Numbered from the stretch's first letter, positions 37,314 through 47,027 are shown. The stretch is DNA of 64,000 bases from Mesorhizobium sp. WSM4306 (GCF_007003975.1 NZ_VFTC01000017.1:62001-126000), one strand, 5' to 3'. Notes: generated by a model not told the origin, from the letters alone. Made by a program: numbers and translations.

Positions 37314-37390
37314 TGTCAGACAGGAGACGCAACGCTATCGGAGCGATCGCATTGCCCGAAACGATTTTCCCAGTTGGCACGACAATTGCG
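37314..37390 (+). promoter_or_regulatory. Sigma-54 promoter before M41-like copy 2
   Basis: TGGCACGACAATTGCG (37375-37390) is a perfect sigma-54 element. The corresponding NifA site reads TGTCAGACAGGAGACG (37314-37329), with ACG in place of ACA. The cassette is an inverted copy of the one at 28.15-28.22 kb. Confidence 0.75.
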
Positions 37391-37432
37391 GTCCTATGCG
37401 CAAAAGCAAACTAGACCTGAGAGCCGCACCGC

Positions 37433-38062
37433 ATGAATGTAGCCTCCCAATATCTGCCGCTTGTGGCGCATCACGAAGCCGGGCACGCGGTGGCCGCCAT
37501 CGTTTTGCACCGTCAGACGTTCGACGACGACCGTGAACTCCCTGCTTTCTCAAGTGTTAGTATTTACCCCGACGTCGGTGACGGAGAGTGCGGTGGTGTT
37601 GTCGAAGGCGCGGGTTTTTATTCAGCGCAAGGATTCACCTCGAAGCGAAAGCCGATTTTCGAGGACGATATGGATCGATGTTTGGAACGCGATGATGCGA
37701 TCCGGGAGATAGTTGCGTGTCTGGCAGGTCCTTTTGCAGAATCCGCATTCGAAGGCTATCTGGACCCGCGCGATATGGCGATGAATGCGTCCGATGGGAA
37801 TGAGGGGAGCAGCGACTACGCGGATGCCAAGCGAATCTATGGTGAGTTGCGGTTCCTGATGCCGCGCCGCCCCGATTGGGGGCGGATCGAAGATTGCACG
37901 GCCCGGCTAGTACTCGATCACTGGTCGGCCATCGAAGCATTGGCCGCGCATTTGCTGGTCAAGCATGCTCTCCAATTCGATGAGGCTCTGACGATTGTTG
38001 CGCCGCATCTTCCGCCCATGCCAGCAGCTACGCCGCCAGAGCGTCATCCGCAGCCTGCTTGA
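37433..38062 (+). CDS. M41-like zinc peptidase (stand-alone), copy 2
   Basis: The 209-residue protein is a close paralogue of the 27090 gene: HHEAGHAVAAIVLH (H14, E15, H18), VACLAGPFAESAFEGY, SSDYADAKRIYGELRF. It lies 42 bases downstream of a sigma-54 element, closer than copy 1, because the S9-AlpA segment is absent here. Its 3' end overlaps the integrase relic on the other strand by 35 bases, the same arrangement as copy 1, so both copies moved with the integrase end. Confidence 0.72.
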   Translation: MNVASQYLPLVAHHEAGHAVAAIVLHRQTFDDDRELPAFSSVSIYPDVGDGECGGVVEGAGFYSAQGFTSKRKPIFEDDMDRCLERDDAIREIVACLAGPFAESAFEGYLDPRDMAMNASDGNEGSSDYADAKRIYGELRFLMPRRPDWGRIEDCTARLVLDHWSAIEALAAHLLVKHALQFDEALTIVAPHLPPMPAATPPERHPQPA

Positions 38063-38960
38063 TCAGCCATTCGATGTGATTTGACCACATCTGCAACACC
38101 TCGCGCTTCTCCTTGACGTTGCTATAGAGATTGTAGATTTCGCCAATGTCTGTCAAGGACGCCGCCTTGTGATTCAGTATGTGCTCGATGACGTGTGGCA
38201 ATACCTGCCGCCTGCCGAGATTTGTCGCGAGCGTCCTGCGCAGATCGTGAAGGGTCCAGTTCTCCAAAGCCACCCCGTCAGTATTGACCTTGCCGTCTAG
38301 AGCCTTCTTGCCCTTCGCGTAGCCTGAGAAGTGGCTTCTTTCGTTGCCCCTCGCAGGGAAAAAAACGTGTCATTGGTCTTCGGTACCGTCTGGGGGACCG
38401 ACACCGCCAGTGTGGACAGCGGAATAAGCGTAGGCTCTTCGTTCTTCGTGCGGTCACCCGATAGTTCCATGTTCCGGCTTCAAGGTTGAGGACCAACGCA
38501 TCGCGGCAACTTCCGTACGCCTCTGTCCGGTCAGAATGAGCAGCTTGACGATGGAGCCGAACGAATAGCCGATATCGCCCGGTTCGGGCTCACAGCCCGT
38601 TCATATAGCCGCCAGTTCGGCATCGTTCACCACTCGCTTGCGCTTGACGATCGGGGCCGGATCCGGATTTTCCAATCCCTCGCGGGGAAACCGCGGATGA
38701 GCCGTTGCGGCGGTTTGCGACACCAGTTGAAAAATGCCCGCATACACCAGAAGGCCGTGTTAGCCGCTTGCGGGTGACCCCCGGCGACGATCTTCTTGGT
38801 GATGTTAGCAATGTCGGTGTCGATCACATGGTGGATAGAGCGACTCCCGAGGGCAGGCACAAGATACCGGTTCAGGCTGGCCTCGACCAGTGCGGTGTTT
38901 TGAGGGTCGTTACTCGGCGGCCTGGAGGTGACCGCCATCGCCGTCCTCGGTATCGTCAGC
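38028..38960 (-). pseudogene. Phage-type integrase remnant
   Basis: Frames join to DPQNTALVEASLNRYLVPAL, FWCMRAFFNWCRKPPQ, ILTGQRRTEVAAMRWS (catalytic Arg), ENWTLHDLRRTLATNLGR (HxxR), VIEHILNHKAASLTDIGEIY. Tyr of the active site lies in the YNLYSN region. Internal frameshifts near 38340 and 38580 break it. Confidence 0.8.
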
Positions 38961-39036
38961 GCTGATATGCGCCTGATCGGCAAGGAAGGCTGGCAGTTCC
39001 GATGGAGCTATGCTGGAATTTGGGTGACGAGGCTGA

Positions 39037-39492
39037 TCAAGCGGCGCTCTGCGGCTTCGTTTCGATGACCTGGATTCCGTCCAGGAACCTGGCACCTGCG
39101 ATGAGTTTCGGCAACTGATTTTGTCCTTTCAATCGTCGCCACTTCCTGGCCGCGGCCAACAGCTTGAAGACCATCAGCTGGGCGGTTTTCGAGGATAGCG
39201 AGCCCTTGGTACGCACCGTGCGATAGCGAACGGTTGCAAAGACGCTTTCGATGGGATTGGACGTTCGCAGATGATCCCAGTGTTGGGCGGGGAAATCGTA
39301 GAGCGCCAGCGACGCAATATGATCTTTCGTCAGGCAGTCGACCGCCTTGGCATACGCCTCGGCCTCCATCTCGATCGCATGCGCAAGCAATTTGCGCGCG
39401 CCGCTGCGAAGTACATCCGTCAGGGTATCATCGATTTCGTCGGGCTGACGAAGGCGAACAATGTGTTGATAGTCTCGTTCATGGCGTATCAC
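39037..39492 (-). pseudogene. IS256-family transposase remnant
   Basis: The 151-residue frame has an internal deletion: RSGARKLLAHAIEMEAEAY joins directly to CLTKDHIASLALYDFPAQHW, then LRTSNPIESVFATVRYRT, typical of the Mutator/IS256 C-terminus with the final catalytic Glu region. The DDE core between is missing. Confidence 0.8.
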
Positions 39493-39983
39493 TCTCCTTG
39501 AGAGGTACTGGCAGGCTTCATCACCCGCCTCGATACGCCGCTCTCCTCAAGCCGCCATCATCCAGTTTCCGCCATGGCTCCCCCTGATTGATCCGCTTCA
39601 CCTGTGCAACTGCACAGGCTGCCCTAGCGGGGAGATTGGCCTCCAATGGCGAAAGCTTGCCGCAGGAGACCCTCCGATGACCGTGCCTATGGCGCCGCCG
39701 CTACGACAACTTGCCGACAAGCAGCGTGCGATCCACTGCCGCGCTACTGCGCCTTCAAGGGACGTCTGGATCGCGACGCAGGAGCCGATGACCGTTACGG
39801 GATCAATTCCAGGTCGCGCTGGCCGTCGCTGTGCCAGTTCGACGGTCTGGTGGCAATTTGGGCACATCTTCTGTCGCCGACAGTGGCGATGGCTGACGCT
39901 TCAACGAAACGGGGTCTTCGACGTCTGCTGCCTTCGCCGATGCTTTGCGAAGTGGCATAATGTTTCGACGCACGCAGGCGCGG
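39493..39983. other. Spacer before fseA-like gene
   Basis: No supported gene. One segment (about 39846-39875) is an inverted copy of 26833-26870. GCAGGGG at the end is the ribosome binding site of the next gene. Confidence 0.4.
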
Positions 39984-39990
39984 GCAGGGG

Positions 39991-40801
39991 ATGTCAGTCA
40001 TGAATCTCCTGACTGGCGCGGATCAGGCCGATTGGCGGGATGAAAGATCATACGACTACACCGCTGGCCTGACGCTGCGGGAGTGGGCTTGGGAGTTCTT
40101 ACGCCGCAATCCAGCGTTCCAGCGCGATCTGACCGCTGCGCGCCAGCATTGCAAGACTTGGTCTCTCCAATCCTTTCTCGATATGGTCGCGTCGGCCGGC
40201 GACCTGTCACGCTGGGGTGTTCTGTTTCGCGGAGTCTTGTGGCCGCGCTTCGGTCGTATTCTGGTGTCCGCTCTGGTGCGTCCATGTGCTGCCGGTCATT
40301 GCGGAACGGTTGCCTGCCTCGTCGCCGACACCGCCGTTCGAACTCTCGGCATTGCCCTGTCGTGCAATCGTCCTGCTGGCGCCCGACAAGAGCCAGCATG
40401 TTCTTCTTCGCAATGCGGACCACGCGCTGCAGCTCGCCGTCTCGGGCGCGAATATCCTCCACCCTGTTTGCCTGCATACGCAAGCCATCTGGCCCGCGGT
40501 GCTTTTAAAGCATCGACTGAGGGGACTGGAGTGCCTCAATGCTCTCAGTCTAGGGCAACAGTTGCCCCCCCGCTTGTTTGCGCCGGAAAAGCGCGGCGTT
40601 CGTTTGTCCTTCGTTCTTCGTGCGCTCGACGGTTCGCTCGCCGGAGCACCTCATCGCGAGCTCGCCGAAGTTCTCATCGGTCAACGGCGCGTCCATGCCG
40701 ACTGGGCGGATCCTCGCGATCATCTGCGCGACCGCATCCGTCGGGCCGTCTCGCGTGGCCGCGCGCTCATGAATGGTGGCTACAGAGATTTCCTAATTTG
40801 A
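39991..40801 (+). CDS. FseA-like DUF6499-DUF2285 activator split by +1 frameshift
   Basis: Frame 1 starts at 39991 (or ATG 40000, with GCAGGGG before it) and encodes a DUF6499 domain (DWRDERSYDYTAGL, LREWAWEFLRRNPAFQRDL). Frame 2 resumes with SVVFWCPLWCVHVLPV, then LAPDKSQHVLLRNADHALQL and a DUF2285 domain (LSFVLRALDGSLAGAPHREL, RDHLRDRIRRAVSRGRALMN GGYRDFL) ending at 40801. A move from frame 1 to 2 fits at CTG-TTT-CGC (40222-40230), where UUU could slip to UUC. In Mesorhizobium ICEMlSym, FseA is made by +1 frameshifting and activates excision, and QseM blocks it. Frame 1 lacks an early stop, so a simple mutation is the alternative. Confidence 0.65.
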
Positions 40802-41281
40802 AAAGCGACAGTCCGCGCTGTGCGTCGGTGGATGAACGTTCGCTCGCAGCTGTACCCGTCACCAACAGTTCGCCCGCCGACAGGACTGCATGGCGCCTTG
40901 CAAGTGCGCTCTGGTCTAGCTTGTCGATGCCGAAATGAGATGGGCGAGGGTGCCAAGGCGGTGGTTCATTAGGGCCGGCCTCGACCTGGACGCACATCAT
41001 TGGTCGGAAAGCGGCGTGCACCGCAATGTCGCCATAGCAGCCAAGATCCTTTGAGGCCGGACCTGCAGTCCTGTTGGACCGGCGGGTGCAACAATATGGA
41101 GGGATCTGAGGCCTCACACCGTTCCCTGGTCGACAGCTCGGTCAACATAGCACCCACCGCTTGATTATGGAAATGGTGTGCCTGGAGTGCAGCGAGTAGC
41201 GGCTTGCTGCGCACTGTCCTAAGAATAGCAGTCATGACCCGTCTGGGGTTCTGCAACACGACGATTCAACCGCTTGGGCAT
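40802..41281. other. Spacer, no gene recognised
   Basis: No supported gene up to the NifA site at 41282. Confidence 0.35.
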
Positions 41282-41374
41282 TGTCGCATATCCCACAATG
41301 TAGAATGCGCAACAGGGCAAAAGCTGATCCATCGGCGGTTTATCAATGCTTTTTGGCTTGGCACGGCACATGCA
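41282..41374 (+). promoter_or_regulatory. Orphan NifA/sigma-54 promoter
   Basis: TGTCGCATATCCCACA (41282-41297) is a perfect NifA site, and TGGCACGGCACATGCA (41359-41374) is a sigma-54 element with one mismatch, 61 bases apart. Downstream on this strand no intact gene is present; within about 100 bases the sequence becomes a mosaic piece shared with 26.8 kb and then the end of the dehydrogenase gene on the other strand. Confidence 0.7.
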
Positions 41375-41585
41375 ACGCAATCGGCAAAAGGCGCACGAAC
41401 TGAGTGGCCCATCGGCCCTAGGAGCGCTGACTTATGCCCTCCCAAGGCATGTCCGGCCCGACAGCGAGCTCAGTCTCCTGCCGGGCATCCGTGTTTCAGG
41501 TCAACGGCGTTTGGAACTTCCAATTAGGTGGCGGCATTGACCGCAGGCCGCCCCCCGGTGGGGCGGAGAGACAGTGCAGCAGGTT

Positions 41586-43061
41586 TCAAATCCCGCCCAT
41601 GCAAAGATATTTCATTTCCAGATAGTCCTCGAGGCCATGACGGGAACCCTCCCGCCCGATGCCGGATTGTTTGATCCCGCCAAACGGTGCCGCCTCCGAG
41701 GACATGCGTCCCGTGTTGATGCCAACCATGCCATATTCCAGAGCCTCTGCCACACGCCAGACCCGCTTCAGGTTTGAGGCATAGAAGTATGCGGCGAGGC
41801 CGTATATCGTGTCATTGGCCTCGCGCACGACCTGATCCGCATCGTTGAAGCGAATGATCGGCGCGAGCGGCCCGAATGTCTCCTCTTGCGCGACTGCCAT
41901 GACGCTGGAAATCTCGGTGAGGACCGTGGGTTCGAAAAACGTGCCATTCTTGCCGATACGCTGGCCCCCGCATCGTATTGTGCCGCCTTTCGCAATGGCA
42001 TCTGCGACGTGAGACTCGATCTTGGCCAGAGCATGCTTGTCGATGAGCGGTCCGATGTCCACTCCGGCATCGAATCCGTCGCCAACCGACAAGTGCCGGA
42101 TTCTTTCCACGAATTTCTTGACGAACTCATCGTGAACGCTCGATTGGACGTAAATGCGGTTCGCGGAAACGCAGGTCTGGCCGGCATTGCGGAACTTCGC
42201 CTGGACCGCACCGTCAACAGCACCGTCAATGTCGGCATCATCGAAGATGATGAAAGGTGCATTGCCGCCGAGTTCAAGGCTGACCTTCTTGATCTGGTCA
42301 GAGCACTGACGCATCAGCAGCCGTCCGACCTCGGTCGAACCGGTGAAGCTGATCTTTCGAATCTTGGAATTGGTGCAGAGTTCACGGCCCACGCGATCAC
42401 CTTCGGACGCATAGATCAGGTTGACCACGCCATCGGGAAAGCCGGCCTGATGGGCGAGGGCGAACATTGCGCCAGCCACGAGCGGCGTCTGTTCAGCGGG
42501 CTTGAGCACGATTGTGCAGCCCGCAGCCAAGGCCGGCGAGATTTTGCGCGCCACCATGGAGGCCGGGAAATTCCATGGCGTGATCGTGCCAACAACGCCG
42601 ATGGGCTGCTTGATCACTAGCATTCGGCGGTCTGTCGAGGGTGCCGAGATCGTCTCGCCATAGACGCGATTGGCCTCCTCGGCATACCATTGCAGATACG
42701 CCGCCGCATGCGATACCTCTGAAATGGCTTCGGCAAGCGGCTTGCCCATTTCCGCAGTCAGAATCGCGGCGAGATCGCCTGCATGGTCGATGATCAGCTG
42801 ATGCCATCGCCAAAGAACGTCGCTACGTTCTCGGGCCGTCAACGCGGCCCATCCCGACTGCGCAACATAGGCCTTGTCTACCGCAGCACGTGTCTCCTCC
42901 ACGCCCATATCGGGAAGCTCTGCCAAAACTTCGCCGGTCGACGGATTGACGACCTCGAACGTCTTATTGCCAACTGGTCTGCCGAGTGCCGGCAGGCGGT
43001 CGATGGCTCCAAACAGGTGCGGGGATTTCAGACGGCGGATCATCGGCAGGCACAGGGGCAA
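41586..43061 (-). CDS. gabD: Succinate-semialdehyde-type dehydrogenase
   Basis: The product is about 491 residues with NAD(P)-aldehyde dehydrogenase motifs: TPWNFPASMVARKI, SFTGSTEVGRLLM, the general-base Glu in VSLELGGNAPFII, the catalytic Cys in FRNAGQTCVSANR and EETFGPLAPI. It fits GabD (semialdehyde to succinate). AGGAGG precedes a TTG at 43061; the ATG at 43043 is the alternative, and an upstream ATG at 43091 has no ribosome binding site. It lies downstream of the M16 gene on the same strand, 415 bases apart. It could process the aldehyde made from 4-aminobutyrate by the aminotransferase at 4573 (inference). Confidence 0.88.
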   Translation of the reverse strand: MPLCLPMIRRLKSPHLFGAIDRLPALGRPVGNKTFEVVNPSTGEVLAELPDMGVEETRAAVDKAYVAQSGWAALTARERSDVLWRWHQLIIDHAGDLAAILTAEMGKPLAEAISEVSHAAAYLQWYAEEANRVYGETISAPSTDRRMLVIKQPIGVVGTITPWNFPASMVARKISPALAAGCTIVLKPAEQTPLVAGAMFALAHQAGFPDGVVNLIYASEGDRVGRELCTNSKIRKISFTGSTEVGRLLMRQCSDQIKKVSLELGGNAPFIIFDDADIDGAVDGAVQAKFRNAGQTCVSANRIYVQSSVHDEFVKKFVERIRHLSVGDGFDAGVDIGPLIDKHALAKIESHVADAIAKGGTIRCGGQRIGKNGTFFEPTVLTEISSVMAVAQEETFGPLAPIIRFNDADQVVREANDTIYGLAAYFYASNLKRVWRVAEALEYGMVGINTGRMSSEAAPFGGIKQSGIGREGSRHGLEDYLEMKYLCMGGI

Positions 43062-43476
43062 TACCGGATTCCTCCTCAACGCAGCGAACATCCAGGTCGA
43101 CAGGCCGTCAGTGTGTATTCTGCACCAGTGGGTTCGTCGTAGGGCCTCGGCAAAGCAGCTGGTAGACCACGCTAGCCCGATGAAAAGACAGCAGTTTCGT
43201 TAGTTTGAGTGCCCGCGGTTCATCAATTGATGGATTAAGCAGTCGGATGTTTGCTTCATCCACCATGCCTGCTGGTGGCATGCGACTGAATTCTGCAAAA
43301 AGGCGGCATACATGCTGAGGAGCGCCATTTCGGCGAGAGGCCGCCGGACCGCCAATGCCGCGCAAGGTCGGCGAAAACGACTCCGCGCGTCTGCATGATC
43401 TGCTTGGCCCACGGGCCTCCACATTCGCTCTTCCCACGAGAAGCCCCGATGAAGAAGGAAGGTGAGATGAGTTTCT
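43062..43476. other. Spacer between M16 peptidase and dehydrogenase genes
   Basis: No supported gene on either strand. No NifA or sigma-54 element was found directly before the dehydrogenase gene, which may be read through from the M16 promoter. Confidence 0.4.
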
Positions 43477-46152
43477 TTACTCATCCTTGCCGCCCAGCGG
43501 CGGGCCGACCACCAAAATGGCGGGCTCGGCCGAAAGCAGCTTTTTGGCCGCCGCCTTGACCTGTTTGAGCGTCACCCGACCGATGCTGCGGGCGCGACGC
43601 TGGTTGTAGTCGACGTCGGCCTTGTGAATCTGCAAATCCAGGAGCCGGTCTGCAATCGAGCGGGTCGAGCCCAGTTGGTCGATGGCATAGGCGCCGATCA
43701 GGTGCTTCTTCGACGCCTTGAGCTCGGCCCCGGTCGGTCCTTGCTGCGCCATCTGCTTTACCACATCTCGCACGATGCTCAGTGTTTGGGCAGCGCAGTC
43801 CGAGCGTGTCTCTGTCGTAACCAGAAGCGAGTCAAGGGTTAGTTCAGAGCTGACGTGATAGGCAAGGCCGCGTTTTTGACGTACCTCCTCGTAAAGGCGG
43901 GAAGTCAAGTATGAGCCGCCAAGGATGTCGTTCAGCAGCACGGCCGCGTAGAAATCCGGCGCGCTAGGCTTCACGCCAGGCCAGGCCAACGTCAGCGAAG
44001 TCTGCGGCAGGTCGTAGTTCTCCTCCACCAGTTGACCGAGTTTCGGCGCGACATCGTAGACGGGGACGAGGGTTTGTTGCTCAGGCAAATCACCAAACAG
44101 CTGGTCAAGCCTTTCCCTCAACGTGTTCGCGTCAATGTCACCCACCACGGCAATATGGAGCCCGTCGCGAGCGAAAATGGCCTGGTGGAAGGCGCGGAGG
44201 TCGGACGGCGTGATGCCGGGCAGGCTCTCTTTTGTGCCTTCTCCCAGCCTTGAACAAGGATGCGCGCCATAGATCGCGCGCAGCCATTTGCGCTGAGCGA
44301 TGGCGTTAGGGTCTCGCTCGCTGCCGACGATGCGGGAGACAATCTCGGCGCGGACGCGATCGATCGGCCCCTGCTCGAAGCGCGGCGCGTTCAGCGCGAG
44401 CCGAAGCAGGCCGAACGCCGCGTCCTGCTTTTTGGAAAGCATGCACATCGATCCGTAGATGTCGTCGCTTTGCGCGTCCAAACTCATTTCGGCGCCGGCA
44501 TGGTCGAGCTTCACCTGGAAGGCACCGCTGTCGTAATGGCCAGCGCCTTCGATGAACAGGCCGGCCATCAGTTTGGCCATCCCCTCCTTCCCGACCGGGT
44601 CCTGCTTGGTGCCGCCCTTGAAGGCAAAGCCGATGTTGACGATTTCCACTGTGTGGTCCTCCACCAGCCAGGCGATGATGCCCTTTTCGGACTTCACCTC
44701 CTGGATGTTCATCGCAGCATGGGGCCGAGCGCCGAGCGTCATCTCTTGATTCTCCGTCTTGGGCAAGAGATAGCCCGTGGTCGAACGGTCGAACGCGAGA
44801 TAGCGGGCGGCAACTGCTTTGATTTGCTCGGGGGTAACCTTGCGGATGCGATTCGGCCGTTCCTCGACATCCTTCACGGTACCGCCGGTGGCCAGCGTCG
44901 AGCCGTAGATGCTGGCGAGCCAGTCCAGGTTGTCTTCCGCAAAGATCATATTGAGCAAATAGTGGTCCTTGGCCTTGCCTAGTTCCTCGTTGCTGACACC
45001 ATCCTCGGCAATGCGGGCAACTTCGGCAGCGGCCGCCGCTTCGAGATCAGCCAGCTTGGCATCGCCGCGCGGTGCGCCATAGATGGCGAACTTGGTGTCG
45101 TCGAGCATAGTGCCCTGGAAATAGACGCGGGCGCTGGAAGCGATACCTTGCTGGACAGCGAGCGCCTGGTAGAGCCGGCCGCGGTTACCGCCGCCGAGAA
45201 TTTCGGCCAGCAGGTCGAGCGCTTCGGCCTCGCCCGGCTTGGCGGTGTGGTAGGACGGCACCACCCACTGCGTCGAAAAACTGGGCACGCTGACGCGGGC
45301 GTCTGAGAGCGTGACGGTGCGCCTGGTGTTCTGCTCGGGCTCAACCGGCCGGATGCGCGGCGGCAGGTCAGGTCCGCGCGCCACCTTGCCATAGGTCTTT
45401 TCGGCCAGCGCCCGCACCGTGTCCGGTTCGACATCGCCGGCCACGATCAGCACGGAGTTGTTGGGCCAGTAGTACTTTTCATAGAAGACGGTGGCGTCGA
45501 CGCGGTTCAGCTGCTCGATCTCCTGCATCCAGCCGATGATCGGGATGCGATAGGGGTGGTTCTGCCACAGCGTCGCGTCGATCTCCTCATGGAGAACGTC
45601 CTGCGGGTTGGTGTCGGTGCTTGAGCGGCGCTCCTCGATGACCACATCGCGCTCGGTCTTGACGACATCGTCGGTCAGGATGAGGTTTCGCATTCGGTCG
45701 GCCTCGAAGCTCATCATCAGCTCGAGCGCCGACGGCGCCACTGTCTGATAGAAGGCGGTGTAGTCGGAGGAGGTGAAGGCGTTGTTGGAGCCGCCGATCT
45801 CGAACACTGCGCGGTCGAATTCGCCGCCCGCATGGTTGGTCGTCGCCTTGAACATCAGATGCTCGAAGAAATGGGCGATGCCGGATTTGCCCGGCGGCTC
45901 GTCGGCGCTGCCGATCTTGTACCACACCATGTGGGTGACGATCGGCGCCCGGTGGTTGGGAATGACGACCACCTCCATGCCGTTGTCGAGCACGAAATCC
46001 CTCGCCTTGCCGTCCTCCCATGCGACGGGGATCGGAGCCGGCCCCGCGCCGACCAACTCGGACGCAACGGACGTCCTGCGAAGCCCATGAGTGCGGGGCT
46101 TGCTTGGTAGTTCTGGTAGGGAGAGTGGGGTTATGGGCTGCGTTCCTGGCAA
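43477..46152 (-). CDS. M16 zinc peptidase, two M16 modules in one chain
   Basis: The 891-residue protein starts with an active M16 domain (HFFEH at residues 94-98, then FEIGGSNNAFTSSDYTAFYQ and a Glu further on) and continues after about residue 450 with a second M16 half (KSEKGIIAWLVEDHTVEIVN, LFIEGAGHYDSGAFQVKLDH) that lacks an HxxEH site. In many alphaproteobacteria the two halves are separate neighbouring genes (PqqL/pitrilysin-type); here they are fused. No signal peptide is visible at the N-terminus, which is unusual. A NifA/sigma-54 promoter lies 210-300 bases upstream. It degrades short peptides (family knowledge). Confidence 0.9.
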   Translation of the reverse strand: MPGTQPITPLSLPELPSKPRTHGLRRTSVASELVGAGPAPIPVAWEDGKARDFVLDNGMEVVVIPNHRAPIVTHMVWYKIGSADEPPGKSGIAHFFEHLMFKATTNHAGGEFDRAVFEIGGSNNAFTSSDYTAFYQTVAPSALELMMSFEADRMRNLILTDDVVKTERDVVIEERRSSTDTNPQDVLHEEIDATLWQNHPYRIPIIGWMQEIEQLNRVDATVFYEKYYWPNNSVLIVAGDVEPDTVRALAEKTYGKVARGPDLPPRIRPVEPEQNTRRTVTLSDARVSVPSFSTQWVVPSYHTAKPGEAEALDLLAEILGGGNRGRLYQALAVQQGIASSARVYFQGTMLDDTKFAIYGAPRGDAKLADLEAAAAAEVARIAEDGVSNEELGKAKDHYLLNMIFAEDNLDWLASIYGSTLATGGTVKDVEERPNRIRKVTPEQIKAVAARYLAFDRSTTGYLLPKTENQEMTLGARPHAAMNIQEVKSEKGIIAWLVEDHTVEIVNIGFAFKGGTKQDPVGKEGMAKLMAGLFIEGAGHYDSGAFQVKLDHAGAEMSLDAQSDDIYGSMCMLSKKQDAAFGLLRLALNAPRFEQGPIDRVRAEIVSRIVGSERDPNAIAQRKWLRAIYGAHPCSRLGEGTKESLPGITPSDLRAFHQAIFARDGLHIAVVGDIDANTLRERLDQLFGDLPEQQTLVPVYDVAPKLGQLVEENYDLPQTSLTLAWPGVKPSAPDFYAAVLLNDILGGSYLTSRLYEEVRQKRGLAYHVSSELTLDSLLVTTETRSDCAAQTLSIVRDVVKQMAQQGPTGAELKASKKHLIGAYAIDQLGSTRSIADRLLDLQIHKADVDYNQRRARSIGRVTLKQVKAAAKKLLSAEPAILVVGPPLGGKDE

Positions 46153-46360
46153 AGTGATCTGTTCCTCATTTTGAAGGATCTATGTCTCCCGAACGCCTAT
46201 TGGGAGAAAGTGGATCGGCACGCGACGCCGAGCCACATGAGCCGTCAGCGTGTTGCTGGGCCTGACGCGAGCCTCATCTTTGGATGCGTCCGGGAAACTT
46301 TCGGCATGGTGAGGCCATGGGAAGTCTGCTCGTTATCCATTGGGTGTTTGCGGATACCTG

Positions 46361-46452
46361 AGCATGCCCCGTGCCAAGTAAGAAAGCCCCGATTCGCAAG
46401 GTTTGATCCAACCTTGATACTTGCGATATCCGACATTGTCGGGCATCCGACA
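46361..46452 (-). promoter_or_regulatory. NifA/sigma-54 promoter of M16 peptidase
   Basis: On the reverse strand TGGCACGGGGCATGCT (46361-46376) is a sigma-54 element with one mismatch in the -12 half. TGTCGGGCATCCGACA (46437-46452) is a perfect NifA site 60 bases upstream. Confidence 0.8.
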
Positions 46453-46589
46453 GAAAGCGCCTTTCGCCGGCGCGCCGGCTATGACGCTCGCCTCCTCCGG
46501 CGTGACGACGATCCTTTGGCGGGCGCCGCGCACACCGATCTGCCCGCCTATCAGCACCGCGACATCGAAGGACAGCGCGATCGTGACTG

Positions 46590-46740
46590 GATGGGTCTTA
46601 CGCAAACATGCAGCAGTGCCACCGCGATCAGGACTTCATCCGCCCCACAAAGACCCGAGCGCGAGGGACGACGTGTAAGGCAACATGTCATCCTCGATAA
46701 TGATGCCGCGCATAAAGAGGTAAGGTCCCTCGTCGTACCG
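46590..46740 (+). pseudogene. Possible IS630-type transposase fragment
   Basis: Frames suggest HRDQDFIRPTK and RQHVILDNDAAHKEV, the latter resembling the second DDE aspartate region (VILDNYAAHK). It is short and the surrounding frames are broken. Confidence 0.4.
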
Positions 46741-47027
46741 GCGAGCCCCTTCGCTGGGTCTCGCGAGGGTCTGGTTTGCGAACGTCGACCGACAGCATCA
46801 CGGCATGGGCGGCCCCATCGGTAGGCAAGCATTGACCGTGCCATCAGCGTTGAGGCAGCGCAGAGCCCAATTTCCCGGTGCCAGCCGGTACGTTGGAGCT
46901 TCAACTGTGGCCAGCCAAGCGGGCCGAGGCCGTGAAACTCCTGATACCCTGGACCGTCCGGATTGCAACGCACGACGCCTTGGTCTCGCGCCAACGTCCA
47001 TTGACGCTCAGCGAAGCATCATGCGGA
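46741..47027. other. Spacer, no gene recognised
   Basis: No supported gene. Confidence 0.35.

Noticed and set aside
40231..40938. Frame 1 continuation of the FseA-like gene to 40938
   Set aside because: Its residues are Arg/Ala/Ser-rich and match no family, while frame 2 gives a clear DUF2285 domain.
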